Shown: positions 8,500 to 17,468 of the stretch, one piece after another
Numbering within the stretch: position 1 is the stretch's first letter
Layout of the letters: every line of letters begins with the position of its first letter
DNA from: Treponema sp.
GTDB lineage: Bacteria > Spirochaetota > Spirochaetia > Treponematales > Treponemataceae
DNA length: 64,000 nt
NCBI GenBank assembly: GCA_016286535.1
Contig: JAEESZ010000004.1
Span: 186,001-250,000 of the forward strand
Direction: 5' to 3'
Made by a program: the position numbers and the translations under genes
The notes under the pieces: model-generated
The model's input: only the letters and a program-made list of their open reading frames with translations
Told to the model about the DNA's origin: nothing
Database searches by the model: none

Positions 8500-9783
8500 G
8501 TGTATATTTTAATTGCCATCATAGTAATTATCTTAGCTTTAGCTGCATTAGGACTTTTATATTCTGTTTTTAAGAATAAGATTAATTTTATCATTTCTGG
8601 TCTTGATGCAGGATTTTCTATTTCAGACATCCTTCTTCTTTACAAAGTTGCAGAAATCTGTGAACTGGAACAGCCAACTTCCTTGTACTGGTCAATGCCA
8701 TCCCTGAACAAATGCATGGCTCAAATTAATACCCAGGCTTCTGCAAACGGCGAAGTTTTATCACCAAAATATCAGCAGCTTATGACCAAGCTTTACAATT
8801 ACAGAACAAAAGTTCAGAACGATACGGATGATAAAAAAGGCCTTACTTCTACAATGTCTCTTGATAAGGGGCAGAAATTAAGAATAATTCTGCCGGGTAA
8901 GGGAGTTTTTGCTTCTGAAATTGTAGAAAATGGTTCTCAAATGGTAATTAATGTTCCCCGCCAGAAAAACATGATTCCAATTACCGCTGAAGAGTGGGTT
9001 GGAAAAGTTATCAGTGTTTACTTATGGCGTAAGGGGGATGCCCGTTATGTCTTCGATACCACCGTTACTCAAAGCGGACTTTATATTGGTAAGCCATCCC
9101 TTTTCTTAAAGCATTCAACTAATCTTATAAGAACCCAGAAAAGAAAGGCAGTTCGCGCAAACTGTGAAATTTATGCCCAGTTATTTATTTTAAGAAAAAA
9201 TCAGACAGACTATAGTCAGGTAGAAACTCAAGCCGGCTATAAATGTCTTATTATGGATATTTCTGAATCCGGAGCCATGATTAAAATTGGCGGAAAAGGC
9301 CTTGAAAATATTCAGATAAAGTTGCAGTTTACAATCAATAAAATGCTTATTGTTATGGCTGGTATTGTAAGAACTGTCGATTATAATGAAAGTGAAAACA
9401 TTTCCATTCTGCATTTTGAGTGTATTCATACAGAACAGCCGATGAGAAACGAAATTCTAAGTTTTGTATACAATACACTACCTGAAAATGAAAAGGAAAT
9501 TCTTGAAGCTCTTGATCAAACAGATGAAGATAACGAAGAAATCGAAAACCTGTTATCTGGAAATGCAGCAGAAAATCAGAATGGTGAAGAAAAGAAGCCT
9601 TCTGAGGCTCCTGCAGAAAATATAATGGAAAGTCTTTCTAACACAAGTTCAGAATCTGTAACTTCTGATAAGAAAAATAATTTAAATTCTACAGAAGAAC
9701 TTCCTTCTATGGATGGAAATTTTCTTTCTAATTTAGATTCTTTTGAAAATATAGAAGACCTGGGCGACATAGACGAAGTTTAA
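8500..9783 (+). CDS. Membrane-anchored PilZ-domain protein with acidic C-terminal tail
   Basis: Starts with GTG, preceded by an AGAGGAAAA ribosome binding site. The 427-residue protein has an N-terminal membrane helix, a soluble middle region and a PilZ domain: the RKAVRANCE segment (two Arg of the RxxxR loop) followed about 45 residues later by MDISESGAMI (D/NxSxxG). These motifs bind cyclic di-GMP in PilZ proteins. The last 100 or so residues are acidic and Ser/Asn-rich, probably disordered. It is the likely c-di-GMP effector partner for diguanylate cyclases such as the one at 53.5-55.5 kb. In spirochaetes PilZ proteins affect motility and virulence; this one's output is unknown. Confidence 0.85.
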   Translation: MYILIAIIVIILALAALGLLYSVFKNKINFIISGLDAGFSISDILLLYKVAEICELEQPTSLYWSMPSLNKCMAQINTQASANGEVLSPKYQQLMTKLYNYRTKVQNDTDDKKGLTSTMSLDKGQKLRIILPGKGVFASEIVENGSQMVINVPRQKNMIPITAEEWVGKVISVYLWRKGDARYVFDTTVTQSGLYIGKPSLFLKHSTNLIRTQKRKAVRANCEIYAQLFILRKNQTDYSQVETQAGYKCLIMDISESGAMIKIGGKGLENIQIKLQFTINKMLIVMAGIVRTVDYNESENISILHFECIHTEQPMRNEILSFVYNTLPENEKEILEALDQTDEDNEEIENLLSGNAAENQNGEEKKPSEAPAENIMESLSNTSSESVTSDKKNNLNSTEELPSMDGNFLSNLDSFENIEDLGDIDEV

Positions 9784-9804
9784 TAATAAAGGGGACAGCT
9801 AAAT

Positions 9805-10977
9805 ATGTTTAAAAAATCAGTTTTATTATTTTTAATTTCAATTCAGGCTGCAGTAATTTTTGCAAATGATAATAAAATTAAATTTATTAAGGGAAATATT
9901 TCAGATAAAACACTTGCGGTAAAGGAAGCTTCAGGCGAAGAAGAAAACTGGCTTTGCGAACAGGCCCTTGATTTTGTATTAACAAATAAAGAAATCCTTG
10001 GAAATGACCGTGAACTGGATGGGCTTGCAATTGCAACCGTGCTTTCTTTCAGTAATTCATATATTTCGAATCTAACAGAAAAACAAAAATATATTTTAAT
10101 GAATAAATTCCAGGATTTATTTGTTAATTTTCAGAACAGTGCAACCGTACAGTCTACATTAATCAATAAAATCATCAGTCTTAAAAAAGAACTTCCATAT
10201 TCTGATTTTGTAGATATCTTAAACTCATATATTTCAAAAAAGGGAATTAATAATATTGATAACAGCCTTGTAAAGGAAATTTTTCATGCCTATGAAGAAA
10301 TCGGCAACAATCAGTCTTTCTTAATTCTCTTTGAAATGTTAAATAATCCCCTTTACAAAGATTATAATCAGGATATTAAGAATACACTTTCAGCCTTAAT
10401 TCCTGCTTCCATGAATGAAATTATCAGCATAATTCATAATAAAAATATTGATGATATCTATTCAATTTTCTCTTTAGTTCAAAATAATAATAAAATTTCC
10501 AAGAATTTTATCTGCGAAATTGCCGAAAACGTGTTAAATGAGTCAATAATATTAATGCAGGATTCTTCTAAGGTTTCAGACAAAATACTGGAGCTTCAGA
10601 TTAACTCACTTAATATTTTGAGCGAAAACCGATGGACCAGAGCATCTTCTAATGCTTTAACTTACTTTGACTTTTCAAAGACTCTCTTTGGCCTTGAAGT
10701 TATGAATGAAGATCAGATGGTAATAGTTGTTCAAAGCCTGGCTCAGATTGCCCCTTTAAACGCTGTTACACCTTTGTCTAAGTACCTGGAAGAGTTGAAC
10801 GCTAAGAAGGAACAGAATCTTGCTGTTTCTACAAAAGTAGTTCTTTCTGTAGTAAACTCATTAGGTGCAATAGGCGACAAATATGCTTTTGATTCTTTAC
10901 TGGCAACTACATATTTATCTTATCCTGAAGCTGTCCTGTCTGCTGCACGTAATGCACTTGCAGGACTGAGATGGTAA
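9805..10977 (+). CDS. Secreted alpha-helical (HEAT-like) protein of unknown function
   Basis: A 390-residue protein with a clear N-terminal signal sequence (MFKKSVLLFLISIQAAVIFA) and then almost entirely predicted helix. The C-terminal part has repeated helix pairs such as MVIVVQSLAQIAPLNAVTPL and VVLSVVNSLGAIGDKYAFDS, which read like HEAT or Armadillo repeats. It follows the PilZ gene by 21 bases and overlaps the ComEC-like gene by 7 bases, so it is in the same operon. No catalytic motif is visible. I infer a periplasmic scaffold role only from the fold type. Confidence 0.65.
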   Translation: MFKKSVLLFLISIQAAVIFANDNKIKFIKGNISDKTLAVKEASGEEENWLCEQALDFVLTNKEILGNDRELDGLAIATVLSFSNSYISNLTEKQKYILMNKFQDLFVNFQNSATVQSTLINKIISLKKELPYSDFVDILNSYISKKGINNIDNSLVKEIFHAYEEIGNNQSFLILFEMLNNPLYKDYNQDIKNTLSALIPASMNEIISIIHNKNIDDIYSIFSLVQNNNKISKNFICEIAENVLNESIILMQDSSKVSDKILELQINSLNILSENRWTRASSNALTYFDFSKTLFGLEVMNEDQMVIVVQSLAQIAPLNAVTPLSKYLEELNAKKEQNLAVSTKVVLSVVNSLGAIGDKYAFDSLLATTYLSYPEAVLSAARNALAGLRW

Positions 10978-12221
10978 TAAGGTATGTAAAAAATCCGGTT
11001 TTTCTTTCTGTTATTATTCTTGTTCTCTGTTTTTATTTCGGAAAGTTTAAAGTCAGAGGTCAAAACGGAATAAATACAGTCATCCCTCAGGATAAAATCA
11101 GAATTATCAGCGGAAAAATTATATCTTCACCTGTAAAATCAGCCAGCGGAAAAAACTATGTTTGTAAAATTCAGCTTGATTCTTCTTCCGACTTATCTAT
11201 AAAAGCCTCGGCCCGGGGAATATGCAGCCTTTTTATTCCTTCTGAGGCTGTTGAAGCCTTTTTTCCGGGAAAATTATATTCAAAGGCTAAGGGCGAAAAT
11301 CAATATCTTTATGATGCTGGAGCCTTTTACACCTTCAAAGGAAAGTTTTACCAGGAAAATTTTATGGCAGAAAAGTGTATAAATTGCTTCTGGAAAAATA
11401 ATTTAAGCGGAAAACTTGATTTTATAAGGGCCCAAAGCCGTCTTCAATTTAAGAGATTAATGTACCGGTGGAAAAATGCCGGAGGTCTTTTACTGGCTCT
11501 TTTATGCGGAGAAAGAGAATATACAGAAAAATCTATAAGCGATTCATTTAAAAATGCAGGACTTTCTCATATACTTGCTCTTTCCGGTATGCATCTTTCA
11601 ATGTTTTCTGCGATTGCCTTATTTATAGGAAACAGAATTGGAAGAAAAAGACTTTCTTTTATAATCAGAATTACGGTTTTAATTTTTTTTGTCTGGTTTG
11701 CAGGTTTTTCGCCTTCCTTATTAAGAGCTTTTATTTGTGCCATGCTAGTTATTTTTTCTTTACTGGCAGATGTAAACAATATAGATATGATAATGATTCT
11801 ATGCTTTAGTTTTTTATTGCAATCAGTAATACGACCGGAAGATATTTATAACTATGCTTTTATGCTTTCTTACGGAGCCCTGTTTGGAATATTATTTACA
11901 AATAAATTCTTTTTCCGCTTTTTCAATCTCTTTTTACCCCAGTATTTTGCTTCAAGTCTTTCTTCTTCAAGCGGTGCCCAGCTTTTTACGCTTCCAATGT
12001 CATTAAAATTCTTTTCTTCCTACAGTCCGGTTGGAATAATTGCAACAAGCATAGTTTCCCCTTTGATAACTATTTTTATTTATTCTGGTCTGCTTTTAAT
12101 TATTATCTCCTTAATTTTTCCTTCATTAGTTGACTATAGTGGAATTTTATTAAATTTTGAGTATACTGTATTAAATAAAATAGTGAGTTTTTTTGCTAAG
12201 GCTCCAAGGATAAGTATTTGA
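10971..12221 (+). CDS. ComEC/Rec2 family membrane protein, lacking the metallo-beta-lactamase domain
   Basis: A 416-residue multi-spanning protein. Residues about 30-140 resemble the N-terminal OB-like domain of ComEC, and the second half holds the Competence domain with the diagnostic ALSGMHLSMFSAIALFIG segment, followed by FSPSLLRAFIC and further helices. Full-length ComEC proteins (about 700-800 residues) end with a metallo-beta-lactamase-like nuclease domain, which is absent here: the gene stops at the end of the channel domain and overlaps rsmA by 4 bases (TTGA). It would form the DNA channel if the organism takes up DNA; no other competence gene is in the window. Confidence 0.85.
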   Translation: MVIRYVKNPVFLSVIILVLCFYFGKFKVRGQNGINTVIPQDKIRIISGKIISSPVKSASGKNYVCKIQLDSSSDLSIKASARGICSLFIPSEAVEAFFPGKLYSKAKGENQYLYDAGAFYTFKGKFYQENFMAEKCINCFWKNNLSGKLDFIRAQSRLQFKRLMYRWKNAGGLLLALLCGEREYTEKSISDSFKNAGLSHILALSGMHLSMFSAIALFIGNRIGRKRLSFIIRITVLIFFVWFAGFSPSLLRAFICAMLVIFSLLADVNNIDMIMILCFSFLLQSVIRPEDIYNYAFMLSYGALFGILFTNKFFFRFFNLFLPQYFASSLSSSSGAQLFTLPMSLKFFSSYSPVGIIATSIVSPLITIFIYSGLLLIIISLIFPSLVDYSGILLNFEYTVLNKIVSFFAKAPRISI

Positions 12222-13078
12222 AACACCCTGACTATAATTCACCTTCCGAACTTAAAAATTTATTAGATTCTTTTGGCTTTTCAATGCAGAAAAAATTCGG
12301 ACAGAATTTTTTAATCAACGAAGACGCAAGAAATAAAATTATTGATGCTCTTGACATTACCCCTGGTCAAAAGGTTTGGGAAGTTGGCCCTGGTCTTGGC
12401 GCTATGACAAATGGAATACTGGAAAGGGGAGCCGATTTAACGGTTTTTGAAATTGATAAGGGCTTTGCCTCTTTAATAAGGGAATTTTTTAGTGATTATC
12501 AGAAAGAAGGAAAGTTTACCCTGGTAGAAGGTGATGTTTTAAAGACCTGGAAAGCTTATTACGAAAAAAACGGCCAGGCAGACCGCTTTTTTGGAAACCT
12601 CCCTTACAATATTGCAGCCACAATCATAGCAAATACTATCGAAAATAACGTAAGATTTGAAAAATGCGTTTTTACAGTTCAAAAGGAAGTGGCCCAGAGA
12701 ATGTGTGCAAAAGAGGGAAGTGAAGATTATTCTTCTTTCTCGGTATTGTGTAACTGGGCCTATGATGTAAAGCCTCTTATAGATCTGGCAGGCGGTAATT
12801 TCTGGCCAAAGCCAAATGTAGATTCAAGGGCTGTTGTTCTTACAAAGAAAAAAGATTTTCCTCAATGCAATGATCCTTCTTTGTTTATAAAAATGCAGAG
12901 AGCTTTGTTTTCTTCAAGAAGAAAAAACGTAAGAAATAATCTTTCAAACTTTTTGTGTAACAATGAATTAACAATGCAGGTTTTATCAGAGTGTAATATA
13001 GACCCAAATAAAAGAGCAGAAGTTCTGACAATTCAGCAGATGCTTTCTTTGAGTGATAAGATTAATGAATTGAGGTAG
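12218..13078 (+). CDS. rsmA: 16S rRNA (adenine1518/1519-N6,N6)-dimethyltransferase
   Basis: A 286-residue SAM-dependent methyltransferase of the KsgA/RsmA family. It has the N-terminal KKFGQNFL signature, SAM-binding EVGPGLGAMT, and the catalytic NLPYNIA motif IV typical of adenine N6 dimethylases. The start is a TTG overlapping the stop codon of the ComEC-like gene. The protein dimethylates two adjacent adenines near the 3' end of 16S rRNA late in 30S assembly. A YggS gene follows after 4 bases. Confidence 0.95.
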   Translation: MKHPDYNSPSELKNLLDSFGFSMQKKFGQNFLINEDARNKIIDALDITPGQKVWEVGPGLGAMTNGILERGADLTVFEIDKGFASLIREFFSDYQKEGKFTLVEGDVLKTWKAYYEKNGQADRFFGNLPYNIAATIIANTIENNVRFEKCVFTVQKEVAQRMCAKEGSEDYSSFSVLCNWAYDVKPLIDLAGGNFWPKPNVDSRAVVLTKKKDFPQCNDPSLFIKMQRALFSSRRKNVRNNLSNFLCNNELTMQVLSECNIDPNKRAEVLTIQQMLSLSDKINELR

Positions 13079-13082
13079 TAAA

Positions 13083-13790
13083 ATGAGCATACAAGAAAAT
13101 CTTGAAAAAGTCAGGGATAGTGTAAGAGAAAGTATTTTACAAAGCGGAAGAAAAGAAGGTCAGGTAAAACTGATGGCTGTAAGTAAATTTCACAGCGTTG
13201 AAGAAATAAAAGAAGCAATTGATGCAGGTCAGACCCTTTTTGGCGAAAACCGGGTACAGGAAGTATGCCAGAAATTTGACCTTTTATTTGAATACAAAAA
13301 GGATATTGAACTTCATATTATTGGACAATTACAAACCAATAAGGTAAAAAATGCTGTAAAATACGCTTCTTGCATAGAGTCTGTAGACAGAATTGAACTT
13401 ATAAAGGAAATTGAAAAAGCCTGTGCTAAAATAAATAAGAATATAAAAATCTTTTTTGAATATCATACGGCAGAAGATTCAAAATCCGGCTATATGAATA
13501 AAGAGGAGCTTTTTGCTTCTCTTGAATATATAGCAGAGGGAAATACCCCCCATATTACAACCTGTGGTTTTATGACAATGGCACCTTTTACAGATGATAG
13601 TGATAAAATCAGGGATGCTTTTAGAAAATTAAAGGAAGTTCAAAAAGAAGCAATGGAAAAATATCCTCAGCTGATGCTTTCTGAACTTTCTATGGGAATG
13701 TCGGGTGATTATAAAATTGCAATCGAAGAAGGTTCAACGCTTGTAAGGGTTGGAACTGCTATATTTGGAGAAAGAAACTATAACAAATGA
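13083..13790 (+). CDS. YggS/PROSC family PLP-binding protein
   Basis: A 235-residue single-domain protein with the PLP-lysine segment LMAVSKFHS (Lys36), FGENRVQE, the HIIGQLQTNK stretch and SMGMSGDY near the C-terminus, all characteristic of the YggS/PLPBP family. Members bind pyridoxal phosphate without known catalysis and control vitamin B6 and amino acid homeostasis. It lies 4 bases after rsmA and overlaps the next gene by 4 bases (ATGA). Confidence 0.93.
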   Translation: MSIQENLEKVRDSVRESILQSGRKEGQVKLMAVSKFHSVEEIKEAIDAGQTLFGENRVQEVCQKFDLLFEYKKDIELHIIGQLQTNKVKNAVKYASCIESVDRIELIKEIEKACAKINKNIKIFFEYHTAEDSKSGYMNKEELFASLEYIAEGNTPHITTCGFMTMAPFTDDSDKIRDAFRKLKEVQKEAMEKYPQLMLSELSMGMSGDYKIAIEEGSTLVRVGTAIFGERNYNK

Positions 13791-14257
13791 AAAAGTTATT
13801 TACATTTTTAACACTGTTAATTTTTTCTTTTAATCTTACTCAACCGCTCTTTTCGGCAGATTCTACGACTCCTGAGCCTTATGATGATAAGGAATTTCCC
13901 CAGGCTTTAAAGGATTTAAGAAGATTTGAAATAATCACTCTTGGTTCAATGCCTTTTGTTATGCTTGACTGTAACATTGTTTATTCCGGCATCCAATATG
14001 CAAAAGGAGAAACTTCAAGCTTTAATCCATTAGATATGTCATCTTATGATACAGACCAGCAGAAAGGACTGATATTAACTTCCTTATCAATTTGTGTGGG
14101 AATAGGCCTTACAGATTTTATTGTACAAAAGATTAAAGTGAGCAAAAAGAATAAAAAGAATAACTTAAAAGATCAGAAATCAGTTCTGGTAATACCTCTG
14201 GAAGAAGATCCGGACGCCATAAAAATAAATCCTCCGGATGCAAAGGATGTAGAATAA
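13787..14257 (+). CDS. Small secreted/membrane hypothetical protein (156 aa)
   Basis: The N-terminus is a signal peptide (MKKLFTFLTLLIFSFNLTQPLFSA). Two more hydrophobic stretches (ITLGSMPFVMLDCNIVYSG and LILTSLSICVGIGLTDFIV) suggest membrane association, followed by a Lys/Asn-rich basic patch and an acidic Pro-rich tail. Its start overlaps the YggS stop (ATGA) and its stop shares a base with the following RluA start, so it is cotranscribed. I recognise no family. Confidence 0.7.
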   Translation: MKKLFTFLTLLIFSFNLTQPLFSADSTTPEPYDDKEFPQALKDLRRFEIITLGSMPFVMLDCNIVYSGIQYAKGETSSFNPLDMSSYDTDQQKGLILTSLSICVGIGLTDFIVQKIKVSKKNKKNNLKDQKSVLVIPLEEDPDAIKINPPDAKDVE

Positions 14258-15222
14258 TGCCTTTTTTTTCTAATAAAGTTCCAAAAGATTATCTGAAAGA
14301 TGAAAGACTTGATAAATACATCGCTTCTTTACCAAACGGAATGAACCGTTCTAAATTAAAAAGCGGTGTTACAGAAATTTTAATCAACGGAAAAAAAGCC
14401 AAATTATCGCAAAAGATCAGAGCCTCTGATCAGATTGATATAAAATGGGAAGACAACATTCCTGATAATATAATACCGGAAGACATAAAGCTTGATATTA
14501 TTTATGAAGATGAAAATGTGACGGTTGTAAACAAAGAACAGGGAATGGTAACTCATCCTGCCTGTGGAAACTGGAATGGAACCCTTGTAAATGCCCTTTT
14601 ATACCACTGGGGGCGGGAAAGTATTCCCCAGATAAAAGAGGGGAGTTATGATCAGATTTTAGCCCTGAGAAGACCCGGTATTGTTCACCGCCTTGATAAA
14701 GATACTTCCGGCCTTATAATCACTGCAAAAAACCGGGATTCTGAAGAATGGCTTCAAAAACAGTTTTTACAAAAATGGCTGCAAAAGGAATATATTTTAA
14801 TCTGTACAGGACGTCCTCCTGCAAAAGCCGGTGATATCCGAACCCAGATTATCAGGGATCCAAAATACCGCCAGCGCTTTAAGGCTGTAACAAACACCGA
14901 TGAAGGTAAGTTTGCAAGAACCATTTATCACACCATTGCCTGTTATGGAAATTATTCACTTGTAAGGGTAAGACTAAAAACCGGAAGAACTCATCAGATT
15001 AGAGTGCACATGAAGTATCTGGGCTGCCCGATTTTAGGCGATTCAATTTATAACAAGGTCGACAATAATTTTTCAAAAGCAACGCTGATGCTGCATTCAA
15101 AAAAATTAAAAATCCGCCTGCCATTTACAAATGAATACACCTCTTTTGTAAGTCCAACTCCAAAAAGATTTAAGGAAGTTGAAAAAAAACTAAAGGCAAA
15201 GTTCAAAAAGGAAGTTAAATGA
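14257..15222 (+). CDS. RluA-family pseudouridine synthase with S4 domain (RluD-like)
   Basis: A 321-residue protein with an N-terminal S4 RNA-binding domain (RLDKYIAS...RSKLKSGVTEILING) and a catalytic RluA domain with the signature RRPGIVHRLDKDTSGL, whose second Asp is the nucleophile. A LKTGRTHQIRVHMKYLG motif follows. RluC/RluD enzymes convert uridines in 23S rRNA to pseudouridine. The gene overlaps its upstream neighbour by one base and a second, shorter RluA-type gene by 4 bases. Confidence 0.92.
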   Translation: MPFFSNKVPKDYLKDERLDKYIASLPNGMNRSKLKSGVTEILINGKKAKLSQKIRASDQIDIKWEDNIPDNIIPEDIKLDIIYEDENVTVVNKEQGMVTHPACGNWNGTLVNALLYHWGRESIPQIKEGSYDQILALRRPGIVHRLDKDTSGLIITAKNRDSEEWLQKQFLQKWLQKEYILICTGRPPAKAGDIRTQIIRDPKYRQRFKAVTNTDEGKFARTIYHTIACYGNYSLVRVRLKTGRTHQIRVHMKYLGCPILGDSIYNKVDNNFSKATLMLHSKKLKIRLPFTNEYTSFVSPTPKRFKEVEKKLKAKFKKEVK

Positions 15223-15923
15223 AAATTATAAAAGAGATTACAGAAGATAAACCCTATCTTGTTCTTTATAAACCTTCAGGTCTTCCTTCAGCTCCTCTAA
15301 GCCCCGATGACAAAAATAACGTTTTTTCCAAGGCAGCTGAACTTTATCCCTGTCTTCTGGATGTAAAAGGAAAAAAAGAAATTGAACATGGACTAATTCA
15401 CCGGCTTGATACAGAAACCAGCGGGCTTTTAATTATTGCAGCAAATCAGGAATATTATGAAAAACTTTTACAGCTGCAAAAAGAAGGTAAAATAATAAAA
15501 ACTTATACTGCTCTTTGTAATGTATATTTAGAAAATGCAGAAAAGCTTGGCTCTTTTCCTCCCTGTGAAAATCGCTTCCGGCCGGAAGAAAAATTCTATT
15601 GTCAGCAGTCTTTTTTTCGTCCTTATGGAGATGGAAGAAAGGAAGTCAGGCCGGTTACAGAAGCTTCAAGTAAAATCATTCAAAAAAAAGTTGGAAAATC
15701 CGTAATTTACCAGACAAATATAGAATGTCAGGCTATAGAAAATAATCAGATTAAGGTAAAAGCAAGAATTTCTAATGGTTTTCGCCATCAGGTACGCTGT
15801 CACCTGGCCTGGATGGGGCTTCCTGTAGCAGGAGATAAACTTTATAACTATAAAAATAAAGAAGAAGATATGAAATTTTTTGCTACACAAATTGAACTTT
15901 CTGGAGATATTTGGTATATTTAA
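15219..15923 (+). CDS. RluA-family pseudouridine synthase (no S4 domain)
   Basis: A 234-residue single-domain synthase with HGLIHRLDTETSGL containing the catalytic Asp and a C-terminal NGFRHQVRCHLAWMGLPVAGD motif. There is no S4 domain, as in the RluA/TruC-type branch. The start overlaps the stop of the preceding synthase (ATGA). Target could be tRNA or 23S rRNA; the sequence does not decide. A tRNA-Leu gene follows 15 bases downstream. Confidence 0.9.
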   Translation: MKIIKEITEDKPYLVLYKPSGLPSAPLSPDDKNNVFSKAAELYPCLLDVKGKKEIEHGLIHRLDTETSGLLIIAANQEYYEKLLQLQKEGKIIKTYTALCNVYLENAEKLGSFPPCENRFRPEEKFYCQQSFFRPYGDGRKEVRPVTEASSKIIQKKVGKSVIYQTNIECQAIENNQIKVKARISNGFRHQVRCHLAWMGLPVAGDKLYNYKNKEEDMKFFATQIELSGDIWYI

Positions 15924-15938
15924 TTATAACTTATTTAT

Positions 15939-16020
15939 GCCCGGATGGCGGAATTGGTAGACGCGCCTGGTTCAGGTCCAGGTGAAGCAATTCATAGGAG
16001 TTCAAGTCTCCTTCCGGGTA
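15939..16020 (+). tRNA. tRNA-Leu (CAG)
   Basis: An 82-base class II tRNA: acceptor GCCCGGA pairs with TCCGGGT (G1-U72 wobble), D-arm with GCGGAATTGGTAGACGC, anticodon stem CCTGG/CCAGG with loop TTCAGGT (anticodon CAG at 15973-15975), a long variable arm, and T-loop TTCAAGT. The discriminator is A, as in tRNA-Leu, and CCA is not encoded. No promoter is evident in the 15 bases before it, so it may be cotranscribed with the upstream synthase genes. Confidence 0.96.
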
Positions 16021-16024
16021 ATAA

Positions 16025-16432
16025 TTATAGACAGGAATACAAAATAATAATAAGAGTTCCTAAGACAAAAAGAGAAACAAGGTAAACCCAAAGGGGCAGA
16101 CTTGAATCTGTATTTGTTCGACCGGGAGTTCTTTTTTTATTTGCGCTGAAAAATCTGCTGCTCTTAGCTGAAGTCTTTCCGCCTTTTAAAGAAAATAAAT
16201 TATTTTTGTATTTTATATTAGAATTAGAGCGGCCCAGACTATCAGGATTTACGGCATAACCGCAGGTAGGGCAGCCGTTTGAAAAATCTTCATTGCTTCC
16301 TGTTCTGCCGCATTTTGGACATCTTACCGAAGAAAAAAACTTTCCGCAGGTGGAACAGACCCTTGCATTTTTAGCAACTTCAGCTCCACAGCTTTCGCAA
16401 AAAAACTTTGCTTCTTTTTTTCTGCTTCTCAT
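16025..16432 (-). CDS. Double zinc-ribbon protein with C-terminal membrane anchor
   Basis: A 135-residue protein with two zinc ribbons: Cys12, Cys15, Cys26, Cys29 and then Cys38, Cys41, Cys54, Cys57. A basic, Ser-rich linker follows, and a single hydrophobic helix sits at the C-terminus (VYLVSLFVLGTLIIILYSCL), so it is probably tail-anchored with the ribbons in the cytoplasm. It begins 5 bases after the upstream secreted-protein gene. Function unknown; double zinc ribbons usually mediate protein or nucleic acid binding. Confidence 0.75.
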   Translation of the reverse strand: MRSRKKEAKFFCESCGAEVAKNARVCSTCGKFFSSVRCPKCGRTGSNEDFSNGCPTCGYAVNPDSLGRSNSNIKYKNNLFSLKGGKTSAKSSRFFSANKKRTPGRTNTDSSLPLWVYLVSLFVLGTLIIILYSCL

Positions 16433-16437
16433 TTTTT

Positions 16438-17418
16438 TTACTCTGTTCCTAAATTAACTACAGTGTAATCGTAAATCTGCCAGATTCCGTCATGCTGTCT
16501 TACTTTGTAAGTGTATCTTTTAATTTCGCTGAAGTTTGGATATTTGAACCATTCAACAACTGAAACGGAACCTTCGGTTGGTGTATAAGTTGTTTTTTCA
16601 ATCTGGAATTTTTCTGGAACTGCAATAATGTCATTTTCAATTCTTGACTGCATTAAATCAGCCTTAAATGACTGTAAAAGTTTTTCTCTTTCCTCTGCAG
16701 ATACACTCGCATATTTCTTTGCAAGTGGAGCATTTCTTTTAAGAAGACTTTCTACATCCATATAAAGGAAATACTGGTCCCATAAAGATTTCTGTCTTGC
16801 AATAATAGTCTGTTCAACAATTTTATCTGGAGAAAGATCAAGAGGTTTTAAAATTTCAATTGTCTGGTCTTTTACCGGAATATAATTTGATGAAGCACTG
16901 GAAGGAGAAGGTCTTACTTCAAGAGTAAGGCGGTTTGATTTAAGTTTTAACTGTTTTGCTTTATATAATTCAGGATAAAAATCAAGTTCAAGATAATAAA
17001 CTGACGAATTTTCAATTTTAAGATAATCTTTTACATTTTCTACAAAAGAGTATTCTTCGCCGGTTTCAAGGGCAATTTCCCTGAAGTAAACTGTCTGGTA
17101 AGTTGTTCTTTTTTCAATGATTTTTTCTGTCTGTTTTAAGGTTTTATTCTTTACTGTATAAGCATTAAAATCAAGGCTGAAAGCTCTGTCATCTGCAAGT
17201 TTAAAACGAAGAGTATCCTGTCCATTGTTTTTGATGGTAATATGAACAAAGATAGGGAAGTCTTCGGAACTTCCAGGATAATAAATTGATTTATTGTAAT
17301 ATTTTATGGAAACGCTTGCATCCTTAAAGTTATCTGCATCAAGAGTCTGGCTGAAAAGTCCTATCTGTGCAAAAGTAAAAAGAACTGCTATAATTGTACC
17401 AAGTTTTCTAAGTTTCAA
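16438..17418 (-). CDS. Secreted hypothetical protein (about 326 aa)
   Basis: I choose a TTG start at 17418: AAGGAG lies 8 bases upstream, and it places a signal peptide at the N-terminus (LKLRKLGTIIAVLFTFAQIGLFSQ). An upstream in-frame ATG at 17484 would put 22 charged residues before the signal and overlap the mfd start. The mature part is mostly beta (a segment that reads like an immunoglobulin-type or DUF4352-like extracellular domain) with a C-terminal region containing paired WF/WQIYDY strands. No catalytic motif is seen. It is divergent from mfd and probably cotranscribed with the zinc-ribbon gene. Confidence 0.7.
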   Translation of the reverse strand: MKLRKLGTIIAVLFTFAQIGLFSQTLDADNFKDASVSIKYYNKSIYYPGSSEDFPIFVHITIKNNGQDTLRFKLADDRAFSLDFNAYTVKNKTLKQTEKIIEKRTTYQTVYFREIALETGEEYSFVENVKDYLKIENSSVYYLELDFYPELYKAKQLKLKSNRLTLEVRPSPSSASSNYIPVKDQTIEILKPLDLSPDKIVEQTIIARQKSLWDQYFLYMDVESLLKRNAPLAKKYASVSAEEREKLLQSFKADLMQSRIENDIIAVPEKFQIEKTTYTPTEGSVSVVEWFKYPNFSEIKRYTYKVRQHDGIWQIYDYTVVNLGTE

Positions 17419-17428
17419 TGTTTTCTCC

Positions 17429-17456
17429 TTGAAATACTTAAATCTTATTTTATTAT
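17429..17456 (+). promoter_or_regulatory. Candidate promoter for mfd
   Basis: TTGAAA (17429-17434) and TATTAT (17451-17456) are 16 bases apart and would start transcription a few bases before the mfd ATG at 17469. No ribosome binding site is seen, so the mRNA may be almost leaderless. The -35 overlaps the 5' leader of the divergent gene. Pattern match only. Confidence 0.35.
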
Positions 17457-17468
17457 CGGTAATATAAA

